Source: an uncultured Acidobacteriota bacterium
GTDB lineage: Bacteria > Acidobacteriota > Blastocatellia > Pyrinomonadales > Pyrinomonadaceae
NCBI GenBank assembly: GCA_902826505.1
Contig: CADEFG010000188.1
Span: 1 to 8,472, forward strand
Reading direction: 5' to 3'
DNA: 8,472 bases
Part shown: one piece after another, positions 1 through 6,305 of the stretch
Position numbering within the stretch: position 1 is the stretch's first letter
Layout of the letters: every line of letters begins with the position of its first letter
Notes under the pieces: model-generated
Databases searched by the model: none
Seen by the model: only the letters and a program-made list of their open reading frames with translations
What the model was told of the DNA's origin: nothing
Program-made: the position numbers and the translations under genes

Positions 1-2
1 AA

Positions 3-785
3 TTTCTCGCGCCGCATTATAAAGGTGCCGGAAAATTGCGGGATAAGGTCGCTGTCATTACGGGCGGCGATTCGGGTATCGGTCGGTCGGTCGCGGTCCT
101 TTATGCGCGCGAAGGCGCGAATGTCGCAATTATTTATTTGCCCGAAGAAGAAATTGACGCCCGGGAAACCGCCGAACACATCGAAAAAGAAGGCGGAAAA
201 TGTCTTTTGTTGGCAGGCGATGTCAAAGATTCGAAATTTTGCGAAGAAGCAATCAAAAAAACGGTTAAAAAGTTTGGCAAGCTCGATGTTTTAGTCAATA
301 ACGCCGCATTTCAGCAGCATCAGGAATCGATCGAAAAGATCACTGACGAACAGTTTGAAAAAACCTTCAAAACGAATATTTTTGGCTATTTTTATATGGC
401 GCGGGCGGCGCTCAAACATCTCAAAAAAGGCGGCGCGATCGTTAATACCGGTTCGATCACGGGTCTTGAAGGCAGCAAAGAACTGCTCGATTATTCGGCA
501 ACCAAAGGCGCGATCCACGCGTTTACAAAATCGCTCGCCCAACAACTGGTCGAAAAACAAATTCGCGTCAACTGTGTTTCGCCGGGACCGATCTGGACGC
601 CTCTCAATGTTTCCGATAAAGAACCCGAAAAGGTCGCCAAACACGGGGCGGACACACCGATGAAACGTCCCGGACAACCCGAAGAAGTCGCGCCGGCGTT
701 TGTTTTTTTCGCGTCGGACGCCGATTCGAGTTATATTTCGGGCGAGATTTTAACGCTTCTCGGCGGTGAAACGCGGGCAGCTTAA
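3..785 (+). CDS. SDR-family oxidoreductase (YghA/YhxC-like), 5' end outside window
   Basis: This is an NAD(P)-dependent short-chain dehydrogenase/reductase, a soluble Rossmann-fold enzyme that interconverts alcohols and ketones or aldehydes; its substrate is unknown. The frame is open from the window edge at base 3, giving 260 visible residues. Numbered from there, the cofactor loop TGGDSGIG is at 20-27, the structural LVNNA at about 97-101, the catalytic Ser at 151 (NTGSITG), and YSATK with Tyr164 and Lys168. All catalytic residues are present. The stretch HYKGAGKLRDKVAVITGG just before the fold matches the N-terminal extension typical of the YghA/YhxC (general stress protein 39) subgroup. 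That subgroup runs to about 290 residues, so roughly 30 are missing upstream. The TTG at 36 is inside this conserved stretch and is not the start. The gene converges on the hydroxylase gene. The family is certain; the subgroup is likely. Confidence 0.93.
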   Translation, partial: FLAPHYKGAGKLRDKVAVITGGDSGIGRSVAVLYAREGANVAIIYLPEEEIDARETAEHIEKEGGKCLLLAGDVKDSKFCEEAIKKTVKKFGKLDVLVNNAAFQQHQESIEKITDEQFEKTFKTNIFGYFYMARAALKHLKKGGAIVNTGSITGLEGSKELLDYSATKGAIHAFTKSLAQQLVEKQIRVNCVSPGPIWTPLNVSDKEPEKVAKHGADTPMKRPGQPEEVAPAFVFFASDADSSYISGEILTLLGGETRAA

Positions 786-788
786 TTA

Positions 789-852
789 AATGACGAATTT
801 CAAATTACGAATTACGAATTGATGAATTATTGATTTGTAATTCGTAATTTTG
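789..852. repeat. Palindromic repeat, family 1 copy A (AATTACGAATTACGAATT type)
   Basis: This is an AT-rich inverted repeat between two convergent genes. The left arm 802-815 is exactly complementary to 837-850, with a 21-base spacer. The 19 bases at 802-820 are identical to 3355-3373. The longer stretch 789-819 also matches the reverse complement of 3388-3418 with one mismatch in 31, so the two copies lie in opposite orientation and share an asymmetric outer end. The stop codon of the leftward hydroxylase gene (805-807) is inside the left arm. The element could fold in either transcript and act as a weak bidirectional barrier, but it has no T-tract of the intrinsic-terminator kind. Confidence 0.85.
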
Positions 853-1614
853 AAAGGGTTCAAGCAACATTTTGGCGAAAGTCACATCTTTTTGTTCTAT
901 AAAACCTTTCACCCCGATCGTAATTTTATCCTGCGCAACATCGCGCCGAAAAGTTCCGTGAAGATAATCCCAGGCGGTCAAACCGCTTGACCAGTTTGAA
1001 TCCATCTCGGATTTTTCCGCTGAATGATGAATGCCGTGAAGGCGCGGCGTCATGATTATTTTTTGGAGTTTTTCTTCAAAATCCTTTGGCAGATCAATAT
1101 TGGAATGATGAAAGAAAATGCTCGCGAAAAGCAATGTTTGCCAGATTTGCAAGGCTTGCGGCGAAACACCGATCAGCAGAATCTGGGCGGCGCGAAAAAT
1201 TACGGAGATCGCGATCTCGCCGAAATGAAAACGGATGGCGGTCGCCGCCGTTAAATCCAGATCGGCGTGATGAATCTTGTGAAAACGCCACAAAAGCGGG
1301 ATTTTATGCGTCAAAACGTGCCACAGGTAAAGCGTATAGTCGAGCAATACGACGGCAAAGGCGGTTTCCAAACCCTTTGGCAGGCGAAACAATTTCAGCA
1401 AACCGAATCTTTTTTCTTTCGTAAACTTCGTTAATTGATCGGTCACCGGTTTTTCGAGAAAATTAACGGCAATTCCGGCGGTGGCGGCAATTGCCAGATT
1501 GCGGAAGGTTTCGATTTCCTTCGATTCGACCTGCCGGCGTAAGGGTCTTTTGTTTTCCAATACATAAAGTAGGGCAAAAGTTCCGACAATCAAAGCTCCG
1601 CGCAGCCATTTCAT
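805..1614 (-). CDS. Fatty acid hydroxylase / sterol desaturase superfamily membrane protein
   Basis: This is a di-iron membrane oxygenase of the fatty acid hydroxylase superfamily (sterol desaturase, carotene and alkylglycerol hydroxylase relatives). It inserts a hydroxyl or double bond into a lipid at the inner membrane. From the ATG at 1614 it has 269 residues. The eight-histidine motif is visible: H99 and H103 in LWHVLTH, H112 with H115/H116 in RFHKIHH, H169/H170 in FFHHSNID, and H193 with H196/H197 in HGIHH. Hydrophobic helices lie near 8-18, 42-55, 83-98 and 132-170. No strong ribosome site helps choose the start. A TTG at 1632 would add six residues, and the frame stays open to a stop near 1716. 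The last 14 residues (from NYELQ) are encoded by the palindromic repeat, so the native C-terminus was probably replaced. The family is firm; the substrate is unknown. Confidence 0.9.
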   Translation of the reverse strand: MKWLRGALIVGTFALLYVLENKRPLRRQVESKEIETFRNLAIAATAGIAVNFLEKPVTDQLTKFTKEKRFGLLKLFRLPKGLETAFAVVLLDYTLYLWHVLTHKIPLLWRFHKIHHADLDLTAATAIRFHFGEIAISVIFRAAQILLIGVSPQALQIWQTLLFASIFFHHSNIDLPKDFEEKLQKIIMTPRLHGIHHSAEKSEMDSNWSSGLTAWDYLHGTFRRDVAQDKITIGVKGFIEQKDVTFAKMLLEPFQNYELQINNSSIRNS

Positions 1615-1815
1615 TGCTTGATTATAAATCAAATCGAGACGGCTGTAACCTTCCGGCAGACAAAGGATTAAAAATCTGAAATTTAGCGTCTGAAATTTGC
1701 AAAGGCGCTCGAAAGATATTTGCTAATGCCATTTTTCACAAACGGCTTTGCCTTTCTTCGACTGAATATGTTAATCTTTCTCCTTTGTTATCTGACCCTT
1801 TTTCTTTTCTATTGC

Positions 1816-1834
1816 GAGGAGTATTTATAAAAAA
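1816..1834 (+). promoter_or_regulatory. Ribosome binding site of atpD
   Basis: GAGGAG at 1816-1821 lies 13 bases before the ATG at 1835, a slightly long A/T-rich spacer. The 202-base divergent region upstream (1633-1834) must hold the atpD promoter and probably that of the hydroxylase. I see no convincing -35/-10 pair in it, only a lone TATGTT-like hexamer near 1767. A 10-base direct repeat, TCTGAAATTT, occurs twice at about 1675-1699. Confidence 0.6.
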
Positions 1835-3346
1835 ATGGCTAATGATGGAAACGGACAAATCGGACAAGTCGTGCAGATTATCGGTCCGGTCGTTGACGTA
1901 GAATTTACAAATTATTTACCGCCTATTTATCAGGCTTTAAGAATTACGAGCGATGGTTTCGATGTTGATTCGCCCGTTGATGTGATCGCCGAAGTCCAGC
2001 AGCATTTGGGCGAAGGTCGCGTGCGCGCGGTTTCGATGCTGCCGACCGACGGAATGGTTCGCGGAATGAAGGTCATCGATCAGGGCGGACCGATCACGGT
2101 GCCGGTCGGCATTCCGACCTTGGGACGCGTGATGAACGTCGTCGGCGAATCGGTTGACGAGCTCGGCGCGGTCGTCGCCGAAACCAAATACGGAATTCAC
2201 CGCCACGCGCCGTCGTTTGATGAACAATCGACAACGCTCGAAATGTTCGAAACGGGCATCAAGGTCATCGATCTTGTCCAGCCGTTTCTGCGCGGCGGAA
2301 AGATCGGTCTCTTTGGCGGCGCGGGCGTCGGCAAAACGGTTTTGATTCAGGAACTGATCAACAACGTCGCGAAAGCTCACTCGGGTTATTCGGTGTTCGC
2401 GGGCGTCGGCGAAAGAACGCGTGAAGGAAACGATCTTCTGCGCGAATTCGTTGAATCCGAAGTTATTACATACGGCAAGGGATTTATGGAATCCTACGAG
2501 GAAACGGGCGAATTCGATCTGACGAAAGTCGATCGAACCAAATTAGCCGATTCGAAAGTGGCGCTGATCTTTGGACAGATGACCGAACCGCCGGGAGCAA
2601 GGTTAAGAGTTGCGCTGACGGGTTTGACAGTTGCCGAATATTTCCGCGATCAGGGAAACGACGTTCTTTTCTTCGTTGACAATATTTTCCGCTTTACGCA
2701 AGCCGGTTCGGAAGTGTCCGCACTGCTCGGACGGATGCCGTCGGCGGTGGGCTATCAGCCGACACTGGCGACCGAAATGGGCGAAATGCAGGAACGCATT
2801 ACTTCGACCAAAACGGGTGCGATCACTTCGATCCAAGCCGTTTACGTGCCCGCGGACGATTACACCGATCCGGCTCCGGCGACGACGTTTGCTCACCTCG
2901 ATGCGGTGACGGCGCTGTCGCGTCAGATCGTCGAACTGGGTATTTATCCGGCAGTTGACCCGCTCGCTTCAAACTCGCGAATCTTAGATCCGCAGATCGT
3001 CGGCGACGAGCATTACAACACGGCACAGGAAGTTAAAAAGATTCTGCAGCGCTATAAAGATTTGCAGGACATCATCGCCATTCTTGGTCTTGATGAACTC
3101 TCGGAAGACGATAAATTGACCGTGGCGCGGGCGCGTAAAGTTCAGCGTTTCTTCTCGCAGCCGTTTTTCGTCGGCGAGAAATTCACGGGCGTGACGGGCG
3201 AATACGTCAAAGTTGAAGACACCATCAAAGGCTTTAAGGAAATTCTCGAAGGCAACTGCGACGATATGCCCGAACAGGCTTTCTACATGGTCGGCACGAT
3301 CGAGCAAGCCCGCGAAAAAGCCAAGAAAATGGCGGCGGGAGCGTAA
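1835..3346 (+). CDS. atpD: F-type ATP synthase beta subunit
   Basis: This is the catalytic beta subunit of F1, which makes or hydrolyses ATP on the cytoplasmic face of the membrane as part of alpha3-beta3. It has 503 residues against about 460-480 for most bacteria. Residues 1-85 are the beta-barrel domain. The P-loop GGAGVGKT is at 161-168 (Lys167, Thr168), the catalytic Glu193 is in GERTREGND, the signature FGQMTEPPGAR is at 246-256, the Walker B region VLFFVDNIFRF is at 277-287 with Asp282, and the catch-loop DELSEDD is at 420-426. All key residues are intact. The extra length is largely one insertion at about 212-239, between the Glu193 segment and SKVALIFGQM. atpC follows after an 82-base gap. 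There is no atpA or atpG upstream, so this is a split ATP-synthase locus, as seen in several phyla. The annotation is essentially certain. Confidence 0.98.
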   Translation: MANDGNGQIGQVVQIIGPVVDVEFTNYLPPIYQALRITSDGFDVDSPVDVIAEVQQHLGEGRVRAVSMLPTDGMVRGMKVIDQGGPITVPVGIPTLGRVMNVVGESVDELGAVVAETKYGIHRHAPSFDEQSTTLEMFETGIKVIDLVQPFLRGGKIGLFGGAGVGKTVLIQELINNVAKAHSGYSVFAGVGERTREGNDLLREFVESEVITYGKGFMESYEETGEFDLTKVDRTKLADSKVALIFGQMTEPPGARLRVALTGLTVAEYFRDQGNDVLFFVDNIFRFTQAGSEVSALLGRMPSAVGYQPTLATEMGEMQERITSTKTGAITSIQAVYVPADDYTDPAPATTFAHLDAVTALSRQIVELGIYPAVDPLASNSRILDPQIVGDEHYNTAQEVKKILQRYKDLQDIIAILGLDELSEDDKLTVARARKVQRFFSQPFFVGEKFTGVTGEYVKVEDTIKGFKEILEGNCDDMPEQAFYMVGTIEQAREKAKKMAAGA

Positions 3347-3352
3347 ACAATT

Positions 3353-3418
3353 AAAAATTACGAATTACGAATTAAAATCTTCCAAACATTCGTAATTCGT
3401 AATTTGAAAATCGTCATT
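3353..3418. repeat. Palindromic repeat, family 1 copy B, inside the atpDC operon
   Basis: This inverted repeat has 18-base perfect arms, 3355-3372 pairing with 3388-3405, and a 15-base spacer. It fills most of the gap between the atpD stop (3344-3346) and the atpC start (3429). It is in the opposite orientation to copy A: its right end to 3418, read as reverse complement, matches 789-819 at 30 of 31 bases. It ends directly against the short GAG ribosome-site candidate (3419-3421) of atpC. In the atpDC mRNA it would form a long A-U-rich stem that could affect RNA stability or atpC translation. That effect is inferred. Confidence 0.88.
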
Positions 3419-3428
3419 GAGAAAATTT

Positions 3429-3836
3429 ATGGCAGAAATAAAATTAGAGATCGTGACGCCTGAAAGAAAGGTTTTTGATGAAACGGTTGATTCGGTGACG
3501 GTGCCGACGGCGACCGGCGAAGTCGGGATTTTGCCGAATCACGCACCGCTTATTTCGTCCTTGAAATCAGGCGTTCTGTCGTTCGCAAGTAAAGGAACGA
3601 GCGAAAAAATGGTCGTTTCGGGCGGGTTTGTCGAAGTCAGTACGAACAAGGTTTCGGTGCTCACCGACATTGCGGAAAAAGCCGACGAGATCGATGTCGA
3701 ATCGGCAAAAGCCGAACGCGACTCGGCGGAAAAGTTATTAACCGGCGCGTGGAGCGGCACCGAAGAAGAATTTGAAGCGGAAAAAGAACGGCTCGAAAGA
3801 GCGCAGGCTCGTTTGTCGCTTGCCGCCGGCAGATAG
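3429..3836 (+). CDS. atpC: F-type ATP synthase epsilon subunit
   Basis: This is the central-stalk epsilon subunit of F1. It couples rotation and can inhibit ATP hydrolysis through its C-terminal helices. It has 135 residues, the normal family size. The N-terminal beta-sandwich (about 1-85) carries the family signature GEVGILPNHAPLISSLKSG. Residues about 86-135 are a charged, alanine-rich helical hairpin (ESAKAERDSAEKLL ... ERLERAQARL). The ATG at 3429 is chosen because it gives the standard MAEIKLEIVTPE start and has GAG seven bases upstream. A TTG at 3417 would add four residues and overlap the ribosome site. It is co-directional with atpD and probably co-transcribed. It ends 24 bases before an intrinsic terminator. 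Confidence 0.95.
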   Translation: MAEIKLEIVTPERKVFDETVDSVTVPTATGEVGILPNHAPLISSLKSGVLSFASKGTSEKMVVSGGFVEVSTNKVSVLTDIAEKADEIDVESAKAERDSAEKLLTGAWSGTEEEFEAEKERLERAQARLSLAAGR

Positions 3837-3860
3837 GAAGTAGACAATTTACAATCTTTT

Positions 3861-3894
3861 GCCGGGTCTTTTTATAAAAGATCCGGCTTTTTTA
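3861..3894 (+). terminator. Rho-independent terminator of the atpDC operon
   Basis: A 12-base stem, 3861-3872 (GCCGGGTCTTTT) with 3876-3887 (AAAAGATCCGGC), has one G-T wobble and a 3-base loop. It is followed by a run of six T (3888-3893). It sits 24 bases after the atpC stop, as expected for the end of the atpDC transcript. Confidence 0.9.
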
Positions 3895-3908
3895 TTGGGT
3901 TTGAATTC

Positions 3909-3937
3909 TCGACAAAACAAAAAAAATCCTGTATTTT
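3909..3937 (+). promoter_or_regulatory. Candidate sigma-70 promoter for the secreted protein gene
   Basis: TCGACA at 3909-3914 (5 of 6 to TTGACA) is followed after 17 bases by TATTTT at 3932-3937 (4 of 6 to TATAAT). It lies just past the atpC terminator and would give a leader of about 115 bases ahead of the ATG at 4059. This is a consensus match by eye only. Confidence 0.45.
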
Positions 3938-4058
3938 TAGAAAACCCAAAAGATTAATCATTTACTCTAGGCAAATACTTTAAGAAAGTTTGTAAGGTAG
4001 GGTTTATTCACGATTTCAACTGCCCCTTCTTGAATGCACCGTTACAAGGAGATTTTTT

Positions 4059-5081
4059 ATGTTGGACTTTAAAAAGAAAATTAATATATTCAATACCGGA
4101 AAATTCCGGTTCGGTTTCTTATCAATAGCGGCGGTTTTGTCGTTGATTTTTGTTTCGGTAATCGTTGAAGCAAACAATATTCGCTGGTATATCTCGCCGA
4201 GCGATCCGTATGTTCAAACCTGGACCGACACGACATCGATCAACGCCGATGATAATTGGAACAATTTTATTGCGATCAACGGTTATCGCGGCGATGGTCT
4301 AACGGCGACCGACGGCGTTGACCCGCAGACGGTTTTGATTGACGGCGAAACGACGCCGCTCGACGTCAACGCAAATCAATCGAATCCGAATACGTTTTCC
4401 GCCGGCGGCGTGACGGAATTTGACGGAATTGCCAATCCGACGATTGCGATGAAAGGCTCGGGAACGGCGGATGCTCCGCATCTCGTGATTCAGCTTAACA
4501 AGGAAAGCTGTCCGAATTCGAAATTTCTCAGCGTCAGTTACAAAGTCCGCGATCTGGACAGCAGCGCGAATAACGCGATCCAGCGGGTGGCGCTTCATTA
4601 CCGGGTCGGGACGACCGGTAATTATACAAATGTTCCCGGTGCCTATGTAGCTGATGCGACCGAACCGAATGCGGCGACCAAAGTCAGCAATGTGGTCGGA
4701 ATGCTTCCGCACATTCCGGCTGGCGATGATATCGTCTATCTGCGGATTATGACGACCAATGCCGTCGGAACCGATGAATATGTCGGGATTGACGACATCA
4801 ATGTCGGTTGTTTTACGGTCACTGCGGCGAACGTTTCGGTGTCGGGCAGAGTTTTGACCCCGAAAGGCAACGGAGTTTCACGGGCGAGCGTGATGATGAC
4901 CGACGAAGCCGGCAACACCGTTACTGCCCGCACAAATTCGTTCGGATTTTATCGATTTGATAATGTGCTTGCCGGTCAAACCTATATCATGAACGTTTAT
5001 GCCAAGAATTATCAATTCGATCCGCAGGTCGTTCCCGTCATTGAAAGCCTCAGCGAGATCAATTTCTACGCGCAGGAATAA
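4059..5081 (+). CDS. Secreted protein: jelly-roll-like module plus carboxypeptidase-regulatory-like domain
   Basis: This is a predicted exported protein of 340 residues with unknown function. AAGGAG at 4046-4051, seven bases before the ATG, fixes the start. A basic N-terminus is followed by one hydrophobic segment (about 18-36), then VEA-NN, a plausible signal-peptidase site near residue 38. Residues about 50-252 form a beta-rich module (YRGDGLTATDGVDPQT, TEFDGIANPTIAMKGSGT, a closing EYVGIDDINV). It resembles modules I associate with large extracellular nucleases and surface proteins, but no nuclease catalytic domain is present. Residues about 257-340 (VSGRVLTPKGNGVSRASVMM ... GFYRFDNVLAGQTYIMNV) fit the carboxypeptidase-regulatory-like beta-sandwich, a prealbumin-like fold that often mediates protein or surface contacts. 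No sorting signal or C-terminal anchor is visible. It may be a small cell-surface or matrix component. Confidence 0.85.
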   Translation: MLDFKKKINIFNTGKFRFGFLSIAAVLSLIFVSVIVEANNIRWYISPSDPYVQTWTDTTSINADDNWNNFIAINGYRGDGLTATDGVDPQTVLIDGETTPLDVNANQSNPNTFSAGGVTEFDGIANPTIAMKGSGTADAPHLVIQLNKESCPNSKFLSVSYKVRDLDSSANNAIQRVALHYRVGTTGNYTNVPGAYVADATEPNAATKVSNVVGMLPHIPAGDDIVYLRIMTTNAVGTDEYVGIDDINVGCFTVTAANVSVSGRVLTPKGNGVSRASVMMTDEAGNTVTARTNSFGFYRFDNVLAGQTYIMNVYAKNYQFDPQVVPVIESLSEINFYAQE

Positions 5082-5205
5082 AAAGGTGTAAAAGGGAAAA
5101 AGGTGAAAAGGAAAAAAAGGGAAAAAGTATAAAACAGGTGAAAAGTTAACCTGTTAAAAATACCAAAACTTTTCACCTTTTACACCTTTTCCCTTTTCAC
5201 CTTTT
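5082..5205. repeat. Purine/pyrimidine-strand palindrome built of GGTGAAAA/GGTGTAAAA units
   Basis: Directly after the stop of the secreted-protein gene, bases 5082-5126 are almost all purines with repeated GGTGTAAAA, AGGGAAAA and GGTGAAAA units. Bases 5167-5205 are the pyrimidine-rich imperfect reverse complement (CTTTTCACCTTTTACACC and similar). In the middle, AACAGGT (5133-5139) pairs exactly with ACCTGTT (5149-5155). The whole can fold into a long hairpin between two convergent genes and may end both transcripts. It is a different sequence family from the other palindromes in the window. Confidence 0.75.
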
Positions 5206-5220
5206 GCCGTTTCGGCTGTT

Positions 5221-5652
5221 TTAGCTTGTTGCCGCTTTGGAAACTTCCTGGACGACCTCGGCAGTTTTATCGGTCGGGGCGTGGTTGGCAATATCGGCTT
5301 GCGCGACCATTCCGCATAAAACGCCGTTTTCGTCGATCACGGCAACGCGGCGGATCTGTTTGCTTTCCATCAAATTACAGCATTCTTCAATGCTCATTTC
5401 GGGCATTACGGTGACGATGCCGCCGGACATAATATCTTCCGCCTGTAAATCGAGCGGGTCGCGCTTTTCGGCGACCGTCCGGACGACGATATCACGGTCG
5501 GTAATCACTCCGATCGGCATTCTGGCATTTTCGGCGGAAACGATCGGAATGCATCCGCAATCGTTTTCGACCATCAATTGCGCAATCACGCGTAAACTCG
5601 TGTCGGGAGTTCCGTAAGCCGGATTTTTCGTCATAATATCTTTTACTTGCAT
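5221..5652 (-). CDS. Stand-alone two-CBS-domain protein
   Basis: This 143-residue cytoplasmic protein is made only of a tandem CBS pair (Bateman module), a fold that commonly binds AMP, ATP, S-adenosylmethionine or other adenosyl ligands and senses energy state. CBS1 covers about residues 1-62 (VKDIMTKNPAYGTPDTSL ... PIGVITDRDIVVRTV), with the ligand-associated TDRD at 51-54. CBS2 covers about 72-122 (EDIMSGGIVTVMPEMSIEE ... GVLCGMVAQADIA). The ATG at 5652 is well supported by AAGGAGG (5660-5666) seven bases upstream. It is the second of two CBS genes read leftward, separated from the first by 183 bases that contain a palindrome, so it may have its own promoter. The partner protein is unknown. 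Confidence 0.93.
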   Translation of the reverse strand: MQVKDIMTKNPAYGTPDTSLRVIAQLMVENDCGCIPIVSAENARMPIGVITDRDIVVRTVAEKRDPLDLQAEDIMSGGIVTVMPEMSIEECCNLMESKQIRRVAVIDENGVLCGMVAQADIANHAPTDKTAEVVQEVSKAATS

Positions 5653-5721
5653 AAAATTTCCTCCTTGAAATCGTTAAAATATTTAGTACTTTGTTTTTTA
5701 AGTTTTTTGCTGTTTTTTCTT

Positions 5722-5798
5722 TGCGCCTTAGCGTCTTGGCGGGAAATAAACTTGTCATCAATGGATAAATTAATTTCCCGCCAAGACGCTAAAGCGCA
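5722..5798. repeat. Palindromic repeat, family 2 copy 1 (AGCGTCTTGGCGGGAAAT type)
   Basis: Twenty-six-base arms, 5722-5747 and 5773-5798, are complementary at 25 positions around a 25-base AT-rich centre. The element sits between the two CBS genes. A diverged second copy is at 6614-6684. In a leftward transcript it would form a very stable stem between the two coding regions. Confidence 0.88.
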
Positions 5799-5835
5799 GA
5801 GTTTAAAACCTTACAAAATATAAAAAACACTGTAT

Positions 5836-6291
5836 TTAGTAAGCCGGATAAAATTTTTGAGGCAAAGCGGGCGCGATCGGTAAATCGGTAATAACTGTTT
5901 CCAGATTTATCGACAAAATGTCCGGTTTTAGTTCCGATTCAGTTAAAATTCCGCAAAAACCGCCGTTCTCGTCAACCACGAAAAGCCTTTCCGCGCCGGT
6001 CAGCTTCATCAATTCAGCGCATTCTTCAATCGTTGCCTCGCAATTGACGGTCGTAATATTGCCGTTCATGACGCGCCCGGCAGAAAGCCGCTGCGGATTC
6101 AGACCATCCGTGATCGTTTTCAGACAAATGTCATGTTCGGTCACAGCACCGATAATATTTTTATGCGCAAGGCTTTCGACGATCGGAATACAGGGACATT
6201 TTTTCACCGACATCATTTGGAAAACCTCGGGCAAAGGTAAATCGCTCGTGCAGAATATTTCCTTGTGCGTGGCGGCTTGTTTTGCCAACAT
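5836..6291 (-). CDS. Divergent two-CBS-domain protein
   Basis: This 151-residue cytoplasmic protein is a tandem CBS pair and a divergent paralog of the next gene in the transcript. CBS1 covers about 10-62 (CPCIPIVES ... NIIGAVTEHDICLKTI). CBS2 covers about 72-123 (RVMNGNITTVNCEATIEECAELM ... GGFCGILTESEL), with a C-terminal tail to residue 151. IEECAELM and VVDENGGFCG mirror IEECCNLM and VIDENGVLCG in the neighbour. The TDRD of the neighbour is TEHD here (51-54), so ligand preference may differ. The start is the ATG at 6291, since AAGGAG (6301-6306) lies nine bases upstream; a TTG at 6324 in the same frame precedes that site. The 57-residue ORF upstream ends within this ribosome site, which suggests translational coupling. 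Confidence 0.9.
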   Translation of the reverse strand: MLAKQAATHKEIFCTSDLPLPEVFQMMSVKKCPCIPIVESLAHKNIIGAVTEHDICLKTITDGLNPQRLSAGRVMNGNITTVNCEATIEECAELMKLTGAERLFVVDENGGFCGILTESELKPDILSINLETVITDLPIAPALPQKFYPAY

Positions 6292-6305
6292 TTTTTTATT
6301 CTCCT

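Noticed and set aside
36..785. SDR gene starting at the TTG at 36
   Set aside because: The frame is open to the window edge, and the residues before 36 (HYKGAGK) belong to the conserved extension of this subgroup. The real start lies upstream.
1937..3307. Several antisense and out-of-frame ORFs within atpD
   Set aside because: They are Arg-rich shadow translations of a certain gene.
3417..3428. TTG start for atpC, four residues earlier
   Set aside because: The ATG at 3429 gives the standard epsilon N-terminus and has GAG seven bases upstream. The TTG overlaps that site.
5082..5205. Possible CRISPR or tandem-repeat array
   Set aside because: The units are short, irregular and not separated by unique spacers of constant length, and the structure is palindromic. 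No cas gene is present.
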